Source of the DNA: Bacteroidales bacterium
GTDB lineage: Bacteria > Bacteroidota > Bacteroidia > Bacteroidales > F082
DNA length: 64,000 nucleotides
Direction: 5' to 3'
NCBI GenBank assembly: GCA_019454985.1
Contig: JACFNF010000014.1
Location: 3,131-67,130, forward strand
Below, piece by piece: positions 43,731 through 51,900 of the stretch. Every line of letters starts with the position of its first letter. Position 1 is the stretch's first letter. Both the position numbers and the translations under genes were made by a program. The notes below the pieces were generated by a model that did not search any database, had not been told where the DNA came from, and saw nothing but the letters and a program-made list of their open reading frames with translations.

Positions 43731-44915
43731 TTATTGAACGCTGAGAGGTAACGAAGAAATCGCTCCATCGGCTCCCCATAGGCGCACATAATACAGCCCC
43801 CGGCTGAGCTGGCCGAGGTTAGAAATCTGTGCCTGCCCGTTGATGGCCTGAAGGATGCCTCGGGCCACGATTTGTCCGGCAGAGTTCACGATGGTATATG
43901 AGAGTGAGGTTGTTATCCGGTCTGGCAACTGAATCTGAATCGGATTGCCTGCCACAATAGGGTTGGGAAAAATTTTAGTTTTGCTGATGTTTTTCTGATC
44001 TAACAGACCGGTAGCAGTGTTCTGTCTGTTTATATGAACACGGATATATTTAACTTTTGCGGATGAATAACTATTGTCCCTATATCGGGCAAAGCATAGT
44101 GGAGTGAGTTCGTTTTCGCGGTAGAATTTCGTTTCAAATTCCTGTGTAACCTGTCCTTGGGTCAGTCCGAATGCGGTAAGCATGCTGGGAGGTGCGGGCT
44201 GGCCATACAGAAAAAAGCTGTCAATTTGTGTTGAAATCCCCCTGACCATCAGCACATCAATATCACCCGAAATGGTGCCGTCTTTTCCTTTCACACGCAT
44301 CTTGCCCCAGCCGGCCACACTGTCATGTTCTATGATATGCGTTTTGCGGATACATGGAGCATTTTGCAACTGAAAGACTTGAACGGTGACCGAAAAATCT
44401 GTTGCAAAAGAGTAGTTTGAACTCCAAGAGGTACCAATGGTTGCCGGAAAAGGAATCGTATGTTCAATGCTGGAGTAGTGGATGTTCTGTGCCGGAAAGA
44501 CGAGTGAGTCGGTCGGACCTCCCGAAATTGAAGTCAACGAAAAGGCTTGGCGCTCAACGCGTTGCCCGAAATAGGCGAACCCATCAGGTTTCAGAGCTCC
44601 GACCGGATGAAAGTCGTACTTTAGGACTGGGTTGATGTAATAAATCAGCCCGTCCTGAAAGGCAGCCTCCGGAAACGCAGGATTGGAAACGGGCAGATGT
44701 GGATACATGAAATTGGTGTCAGTGTAGGTCACATTACTCAAATCCCAGAACATATTGAGTCCGGGTGAAAGTTCGGGATAAGATGGCTGCGGAGCGATGC
44801 TCCGGGCAGTGTCAACGGTGAGTACCCAATCCGAAAAGCTCGATTGGGTAAAAGTGAGCTGGGCCGAAACCGAAAGGCTGAGCATCAGTGCAAAAAGAGT
44901 AAAAGTAGTTTTCAT
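43731..44915 (-). CDS. Secreted protein with type A T9SS sorting domain
   Basis: The 394-residue product has a signal peptide (MKTTFTLFALMLSLSVSA) and an N-terminal domain of about 300 residues without a recognised family. The last 80 residues or so (KTKIFPNPIVAGNPIQIQLP, SYTIVNSAGQIVARG, LSRGLYYVRLWG) have the type A C-terminal sorting domain used for type IX secretion, after which the protein is usually attached to the cell surface or released. A partner T9SS cargo gene is at 57311. The function of the body is unknown. Confidence 0.85.
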   Translation of the reverse strand: MKTTFTLFALMLSLSVSAQLTFTQSSFSDWVLTVDTARSIAPQPSYPELSPGLNMFWDLSNVTYTDTNFMYPHLPVSNPAFPEAAFQDGLIYYINPVLKYDFHPVGALKPDGFAYFGQRVERQAFSLTSISGGPTDSLVFPAQNIHYSSIEHTIPFPATIGTSWSSNYSFATDFSVTVQVFQLQNAPCIRKTHIIEHDSVAGWGKMRVKGKDGTISGDIDVLMVRGISTQIDSFFLYGQPAPPSMLTAFGLTQGQVTQEFETKFYRENELTPLCFARYRDNSYSSAKVKYIRVHINRQNTATGLLDQKNISKTKIFPNPIVAGNPIQIQLPDRITTSLSYTIVNSAGQIVARGILQAINGQAQISNLGQLSRGLYYVRLWGADGAISSLPLSVQ

Positions 44916-45348
44916 AATTGAATTTGTTTAGTGAATATGAAGTGGATGATCAAGTATAATATTTCGGTTTTGAAAAATTAAGGTTTGTGATGATGTAAAT
45001 GTAGATGTTGTTTAACTCTAATGATCATTTTTTTGCCTCATAAATAATTCATAAAAAGTATTAAATATCTAATATACAATTGTTTGTATTTAGCTGTTTA
45101 ATTTGTTTAATCTAATAAATGCCGCAATATTTCAATAATAGGAGTCTAAAACGAAGGTTCCGGCTGATTTGAAGTTGGTGTTGACAGGTCGGTTCATCTC
45201 AGAATAAGCTCTATTTAGCGATTCATTTATACATTCATTCGATTGAGCCCTTTATTTCCTTTACATTTGCACGCATTATAGACGGGCTTTTGGATATCGC
45301 GGCAATGCCTGATGACCAACTATCTCAGCTACTTAACCATCTTAATAC
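44916..45348. other. AT-rich intergenic gap between divergent genes
   Basis: No gene is seen in this 433-base stretch. It holds the promoter of the 45349 gene at about 45243-45269 and AT-rich sequence that may serve the cargo gene on the minus strand. Confidence 0.6.
45243..45269 (+). promoter_or_regulatory. Promoter of the acyl-ACP synthetase fusion gene
   Basis: TTG at 45243-45245 and TACATTTG at 45262-45269 are spaced by 16. The leader would be about 75 bases. Confidence 0.5.
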
Positions 45349-47814
45349 GTGCATTTTATGATACGGAATCATGGCTCAAAAGCCGCTGTTTTATTGTCAG
45401 GCAGAACCATTAGCTACGACGAACTGATTGGAAGCATTTTGCACTTTGCCTCGCTTTATGAGGTAGAAGCAGGCGAGCGTGTGGTGATATTTTCCACAAA
45501 CCGGCTCGGTTATATTCCGGCTTTTTATTCTGCCTGGCAACATCGTGCCATTGCGGTACCCATTGATTTCATGGCCACGGTGGATGAGGTGGCTTATATG
45601 CTTGCCGATTGTACGCCAAAGGTGGTTTTTTGCGGCAAAGAACAGCTCGAAGTGATACTTCGGGCGATGGAAGCGGCAGCAAGCAATGCAAAGCTTATCC
45701 TGATTGATGAACACGAAGAAGCGCTCAGGCCGGCCGGAAACCGACAGCTCGTGCAAGCAGACCTGAATCAGACGGCTGTCCTGATTTACACTTCGGGAAC
45801 CACCGGAAGCCCAAAAGGCGTGATGCTTAGCTTTGCCAACCTGTTGCATAATGTTGATGCAGTTTCAAAACATATTCCAATCTTCAAGGGTCAATCGCGA
45901 GTGATGGTGTTGTTGCCGCTACACCATATTTTCCCGTTGATGGGGACCATGGTCGTTCCTTTATATGTAGGTGCATCCATTGCTATCAGCCCTTCGATGG
46001 CTTCCGAAGATATCATGGCCACTCTCCACCAAAACAAAATCACCATCATCATCGGGGTGCCGCGGCTGTATGCTGCCATCCGCAAAGGGATCATGGACAA
46101 GATTAACCAGAGTTTTGCTGCACGGAACCTTTTCCGGCTGGCCGAAAAGCTACAATCGCCGGCCTTTTCGCGAAAGGTTTTTGGCGCTGTTCACAAAAAA
46201 CTTGGGGGAGCAGTTGAGAGTTTGGTGTCGGGCGGCGCTGCATTAGATCCGGCTGTCGGGCAAGATTTTAAAACTTTGGGCTTTGATGTGCTCGAAGGTT
46301 ACGGTATGACCGAAGCAGCTCCCATGATCACTTTCACACGACCCGGCAGGGTAGTTATCGGCTCGCCGGGCGAAGCCATGCACGGGACAAGCATCCGTAT
46401 CGTGGACGGCGAAATCACCGCTTCGGGAGGCAACATCATGCAGGGCTATTTTGGTAAACCGGAAGAGACCGCCGAAGTGCTCAAAGAAGGTTGGCTTTTT
46501 ACCGGCGATCTGGGATACTTAGACAAGAAAGGGTTCCTGTATATCACCGGTCGTAAAAAAGAAATTATCGTCCTGTCAAATGGCAAAAATGTGAGCCCTG
46601 CTGAGTTGGAGGACGAACTGATGAAATCTCCAATGCTGTCTGATGCAGGGGTGTTTTATGCGAATGAACAGATACAGGCAATCCTTGTCCCAAAACCTGA
46701 ATATTGTACCGGTCTAAATGAGGAAGCTATAGAAAAACTGCTTCGTACCCAAGTGATTGAACCGTTCAACAGCAAGGTCTCGACTTATAAAAAAATCATG
46801 GGGATCCGTGTGATTCACAACGAGTTACCACGCACACGATTGGGAAAGTTGCAGCGGTTTAAGCTGGCCGATCTGGCAAAGAAGGAAGAGATGGCCATTG
46901 ATAACGAAACCGAACAACCGATGGACGAAGTGTATGCATTGATTGCCCGCTATCTCGAAAAGGAAAAAGAAAGAAGAGTGAAACCATCGCATCATCTTGA
47001 GTTTGACCTTGGCCTCGATTCCTTAGATAAGGTGAGTTTTCAGAGCTACCTTCAACAGACTTTCGGGGTGTCGCCCGAGCCACACCAAATGGCCGGTTTT
47101 TCCGATGTGAGAAGTCTGAGCCAATGGGTAAACCAACGGTTGACACGCATCGAAGAGGCACAGGTGAACTGGAAAGATATTTTGCATGAGAAAGTGACGC
47201 TCAAGCTTCCCGAAACTTGGCTCACAGGTCACATCGCCCTGTGGTTATCGCGTGCATTTTTTAAGACTTATTTCAGGTTCAAATCCACCGGGATGGAGAA
47301 AATTCCTGATGGCCCCTGCATTCTGGCTCCAAATCACCAGAGCTTCTTCGACGGGCTGTTTGTGGCCTCCTATCTGCGTTTCGGACAGGTAAGAAAAACT
47401 TATTTTTATGCCAAAGAAAAGCATATCAGACAAGCATGGCTCAAGTTTTTAGCCAACCGCAACAATATCATCATCATGGATCTGAATAACAACCTGAAAG
47501 AATCCATACAGAAGATGGGCGAAGTGCTCAAAAGCAATAAAAAGATCATTATCTTCCCTGAGGGAACGCGCACTTTCAACGGAAAAATGGGCGATTTTAA
47601 AAAAACCTTTGCCATTCTGAGTCGCGAGCTGAATGTCCCCATTGTTCCGGTATCCATCAAAGGCGCTTTTGAAGCTTTGCCAAGAGGACATTATTTTCCG
47701 CGACCCTGGAAAAAAATCAGTGTTGAGTTTCTCGATCCGATCCATCCCGGACAGCATACTTATGAAAGCTTATCGCAATTGGTGAAATCGAAAATACAGC
47801 TTCGGCAGGCATAG
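45349..47814 (+). CDS. AMP-dependent acyl synthetase / acyl carrier protein / acyltransferase fusion
   Basis: The 821-residue product has three parts. The adenylation domain (about 1-520) has IYTSGTTGSPKGVM (146-159), YGMTEAAP and TGRKKEIIVLSNGKN. A carrier domain (about 525-610) has the phosphopantetheine Ser558 in LGLDSLDKV. A PlsC-type acyltransferase (about 625-820) has NHQSFFDG (His663, Asp668; HX4D) and FPEGTR (about 736-741). The order suggests activating a fatty acid, loading it on the carrier and passing it to a lysophospholipid, similar in logic to Aas of E. coli, which lacks the carrier. The acceptor is unknown. Confidence 0.9.
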   Translation: MHFMIRNHGSKAAVLLSGRTISYDELIGSILHFASLYEVEAGERVVIFSTNRLGYIPAFYSAWQHRAIAVPIDFMATVDEVAYMLADCTPKVVFCGKEQLEVILRAMEAAASNAKLILIDEHEEALRPAGNRQLVQADLNQTAVLIYTSGTTGSPKGVMLSFANLLHNVDAVSKHIPIFKGQSRVMVLLPLHHIFPLMGTMVVPLYVGASIAISPSMASEDIMATLHQNKITIIIGVPRLYAAIRKGIMDKINQSFAARNLFRLAEKLQSPAFSRKVFGAVHKKLGGAVESLVSGGAALDPAVGQDFKTLGFDVLEGYGMTEAAPMITFTRPGRVVIGSPGEAMHGTSIRIVDGEITASGGNIMQGYFGKPEETAEVLKEGWLFTGDLGYLDKKGFLYITGRKKEIIVLSNGKNVSPAELEDELMKSPMLSDAGVFYANEQIQAILVPKPEYCTGLNEEAIEKLLRTQVIEPFNSKVSTYKKIMGIRVIHNELPRTRLGKLQRFKLADLAKKEEMAIDNETEQPMDEVYALIARYLEKEKERRVKPSHHLEFDLGLDSLDKVSFQSYLQQTFGVSPEPHQMAGFSDVRSLSQWVNQRLTRIEEAQVNWKDILHEKVTLKLPETWLTGHIALWLSRAFFKTYFRFKSTGMEKIPDGPCILAPNHQSFFDGLFVASYLRFGQVRKTYFYAKEKHIRQAWLKFLANRNNIIIMDLNNNLKESIQKMGEVLKSNKKIIIFPEGTRTFNGKMGDFKKTFAILSRELNVPIVPVSIKGAFEALPRGHYFPRPWKKISVEFLDPIHPGQHTYESLSQLVKSKIQLRQA

Positions 47815-47850
47815 AAGCTTCACACGCGCTTCAATTGCAAGAGCTGTAAA

Positions 47851-48492
47851 ATGAATCCCCTTTTTGTTATGGACACGAATTTTTTTCTTGAACTGATCGG
47901 TTATCTCGCTTCGGCAATCATTGCCCTTTCTATGGCGCTCAACTCCATCGCATGGTTCAGAATTGTCAATCTGATCGGTGCTGCCCTTTTTTCTATTTAT
48001 GGCTTTGTCATTGGCGCTTTTCCCGTTGGAATCATGAATGCCTTTATCGTTGCAGTTGACGTGTATTATTTAGTCAGGATATTTGGCACAAAAGAGCATT
48101 TCCATCTGCTTGAGGTGCGCCCTGACGATGGTTATATGTTGCGGTTTATCCGTTTCCATCAGCAGGATATCCACCATTTTTTCCCCGATTTTCATCTCAA
48201 CGCCGACCGGCAGAATGTTTACTATTTCGTTTTGCGAAATATGGTGGTAGCCGGACTGTTTGTCGGGAACAGAACCGAAGGGGGACATCTTGAGGTGCTG
48301 CTCGACTATGTGACGCCGGCCTATCGCGACTTCAAGAACGGACGATTTGTTTATGATACTTTGAAAGAAATTTTTGCCGGTGAAGGAATTCAGCATATTC
48401 TGGCCGAAACCACCCATCCACGCCATCAGGCATATCTGTTGCACAACGGATTTGTCAAAGGCGAGGGAAAGCGTTTTACAAAAGAACTTTAA
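47851..48492 (+). CDS. YgjV family inner-membrane protein with GNAT-like C-terminal domain
   Basis: The 213-residue product has three membrane segments in the first 80 residues (IGYLASAIIALSMALNSI, IVNLIGAALFSIYGFVIGA, GIMNAFIVAVDVYYLVRIF), the YgjV pattern. The cytoplasmic remainder (about 85-213) has GNAT-acetyltransferase features: VLRNMVVAGLFVG, LEVLLDYVTPAYRDFKNGRFVY (acetyl-CoA region), and the ending HQAYLLHNGF. Start at 47851 is kept, although an ATG at 47869 is also plausible. No function is known; membrane-anchored acetylation is an inference from the fold. Confidence 0.75.
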   Translation: MNPLFVMDTNFFLELIGYLASAIIALSMALNSIAWFRIVNLIGAALFSIYGFVIGAFPVGIMNAFIVAVDVYYLVRIFGTKEHFHLLEVRPDDGYMLRFIRFHQQDIHHFFPDFHLNADRQNVYYFVLRNMVVAGLFVGNRTEGGHLEVLLDYVTPAYRDFKNGRFVYDTLKEIFAGEGIQHILAETTHPRHQAYLLHNGFVKGEGKRFTKEL

Positions 48493-48956
48493 AAGATGTT
48501 TGCTTTACTCAATGACTGCTTTTCATTCAAAGCGGGTCAACGTATCGGCGACAATCCCTCTAATGCGCTGTTGTCGTTGGGTCTGATGAAAATGGAGCAG
48601 AATTTTTGCCTCCTAATGTCAAGCCTAGATGTGAATGATTTCTGAAATTGAAAATGTGAACGTTTTACAATTTAGTTTCTTTTGTTCATTCCATTGGGGT
48701 TGAGTAATTTTTCTTGGAGAAGCAGTGAAAAGAAGATGCTTAGCCAAAGAACCTGATGTACTCCATACTGATTGATAGCCAATAAATCCAAAAGATTTTT
48801 TTCGGTTCATTTTCGGTTTGACCTAATGTGGGAGCACTGGGCGCAACAAATGTGGCAGGAATGCATGTGAAAGCAAATTTTTGGCCTGATATTTGCCATC
48901 TTTGCAAAACCGAAAAGCGAGTGATCCTCCAAACATTTACAAAATTTAGAATTGCC
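48493..48956. other. Intergenic gap, only a marginal small ORF
   Basis: The only reading frame of note is 48496-48645 (49 codons, starting MFALLNDCFSFK) four bases after the YgjV-like gene. It has no recognisable feature. The remainder up to the macroglobulin start at 48957 holds its leader; I see no other gene. Confidence 0.35.
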
Positions 48957-51900
48957 ATGTACACAAAGCCTTCTATACTTCTCATCCTTATTTCCGTGAT
49001 GTTGCATATACATCTTGGGGCACAGGAGTCCGATTACGCACTACTCTGGAAAAAGGCGCTCAAAGCCGCTGACGACGGGTTGCCGAAAACGGCCTTTGAA
49101 ATTGCAGATGTCATCCGGAACAAGGCATTGAGCGAAAAAAACAATATCGAGTTTATTCGCGCTCTGCTGTTCCAGTCGGGTCAGATGGCCTCTTACGAGG
49201 AAAATCATTTGTCAAAAGCCATCGCTCAGGCCGAGGAACAGCTTCCGTTGCTTGACAAGCCATCGGCAGCGCTCATTCACTCCCTTATTGCCGAGATGTA
49301 TTGGTTCTACTATCAGCAAAACCGCTATCAGATCCTCGACCGGGGGACGGTTTCATCGCCGCAGCCTCCCGCTGATTTGCGCGAATGGGATGTCTCTCAT
49401 TTTCGGAACTCGATCTCCTATCATTTTGAACAGAGTCTGAATGCACAATCGGCAATGGATACCATTGCGCTCGAACATTGGGGCGATATTCTCGAGAGTA
49501 CTGATAAAGAGCAGTTTGTGCTTCAGCCTACCTTGTTCGACTTCGTTGCAGGCCGTGCGCTCAACTATTATCGCAACAGGGATGCTGCTCTGAGCATTGT
49601 GGCTTCCGAAAAGCCTCCGATTCCGGAAAATGTATGGGCGCCCCTTGCCTCGTTTGTGGCCTCGAACCTTCCTTTTACGGCTGACCAAAGGATGCAGGAG
49701 CTCCGGCTGATTCAGAAACTCTTGCTTTCCAACCTGCGAAGCGATCATGTGACGGCCTTGTTGTACAATGATATCCGGCGCTTCGACTTTCTTAGAGATT
49801 ATGCCGGCCACAATCCGGAAACCGATTCCATCTATTTTGCTGCATTAGGTGAGCTTCAGGAGGCTTATTCTGAGCATGAAGCCAGTGCATTGGTAGCGGC
49901 CGCACGGGCCTCATTTCTGATTGGGAACGATCATGTTGAGAAGAACGATTATGCACAGGCTTTAAAAATCTGTGATCAGGCCATCGAAGCCTGGCCTCAA
50001 AGCCACGGCGCAAGCCAGTGCCGGCAGTTGAGCGAAAACATCAGGGCCAAAGAACTCAGCATTACCGTTCAGCGGGTGGTGTTGCCTGCACGCCCCATTG
50101 CCCTGCGGATGAGCTATCGCAATGTAACGGAACCCTCATTCCGAATTGTCAGCATCAGTAGCAACATTCTTACTCGCATCATGGAACTGCCTGACGAAAA
50201 AATGCGCCTTCAGGCATTGGTCAATCTGAATCCGTTGGTGGAGAAAAATATGTCGCTGCCTTTTGAATCAGACTATCGTCAACATTCGGCCATCGTTGAT
50301 CTGCCGCCCCTTCCCCCTGGGCTATACCTGCTTTTGGCCTCCGACACCAAACAGTTCAACACGGGCGGTATCACCACTTTTCTCACATTTCAGGTGAGCC
50401 GGCTTTCGTTTATCAGCCGTAAAAATGGCAGCGACAACTTGTTTTTTCTGCTCGACAGGGAAAGCGGGAAGCCTGTTGCCAAAGCACAAATCCGTGTGAT
50501 GGGACGCGAATATGATTACCGAAAACGGCAATTCAACACCATCGAAAAAATCCAACTTGTTACCGACAGCAAAGGCTCGTTTCAGTTTGGCCCAGAACAG
50601 ATCAACGACCAACGCCAGGCCTATTTCATTGAGGCTTATGACCGAAACGACACCCTTTTCAGCAATAACTATTTTGATATCAACGTTTTGACGGCTACAG
50701 AACGAGAACAACAACGCAGTTGGTTCTTCACCGATCGCAGTATTTATCGTCCGGGACAAACGGTTTATTTCAAAGGTATCTCCCTCAAGCGAAAAGGCAA
50801 TGGCCCCTGGCAAACCGTGAAAGAAGTCCCCACCCGCCTGAAATTTTTCGATGCCAACGGCCGAGAAGTCGGGCAGATCGAACGCGTCAGCAACCACTGC
50901 GGCTCGTTTGAAGGCAGCTTTACCATCCCGCAAAATCAGCTTCCGGGCACCTGGCGCATCGGCAACGAAAACGGCTCTGTCACCATTGAGGTGGCATCGT
51001 ACAAAAGACCTTCGTTTGAAGTGAGTCTCAAAACCGGCGGACAACAATACCGCTTAGGTGAGAACGTAAACGTGGAAGGGAACGCAAAGGCCTTTGCCGG
51101 ATATCCGCTCGACAGCGTCAAAGTGAACTACCGCGTATTGCGGAGTTTGGTGATGCCTTATCGCGGGTATTGGTGGTTACCGGCTTTCAAACAGGAAAAA
51201 ATTGTCGTAGCACAGGGGAGCCTGCAAACCGACAAAAAGGGGAGTTTCAATTTCCATTTCGATGCCATTGGAGGTGAAAAGCAGGAATTGCCTTTTCAGC
51301 TTTACAACTTTGAGGTGATTGCCGATGTAACCGACCGCAACGGTGAAACCCAAAGCGCCACACTCAACCTTTCCATTGGCGACCAGGCCTTGTTTTTTGA
51401 AACTACTTTGGAGGAAATTGCCGACATCACGGAAATCAGTAAGCAAACCATCAGCCTCTACAACGCCCAACATCAAAGTGTAGATGCCGAAATCAACATT
51501 CGGATCAGCCTGATTGAACCCAACAAACGTATTCTCAGAAAACCGATCTGGGAAGCCGTTGACCGCCAGTTTATCCCGGACGGGAAAATGCAGCAACTGT
51601 TTCCTTATGATGACTTCCAGCCCAAAGAAAAGGGAAAAGAGCGGCCGTCAACAACTGTCTGGTCAGGTAAAAAATTCGTGCCGGGTCAGTCGGCATTATT
51701 TCCCGAAAACGCCACACAATGGCCTGCCGGCGAATATCTCTTAGAGCTGAAGGCTTTGGATGCTTATGGTAAAGAAGTAACTTATTCTCAGCGCTTTGAA
51801 CTGTTTAACAAAAAGAAATCAGCCATGCCGGTCAAAGCCCTCGGCTGGGCTTATCTGAGTCAAAAAACGGCTCATCCCGGCGATACTGTTTTCTTTTTTG

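Noticed and set aside
48496..48645. 49-codon ORF directly after the YgjV-like gene
   Set aside because: No recognisable motif or signal peptide and no conserved neighbour support it; it may be chance.
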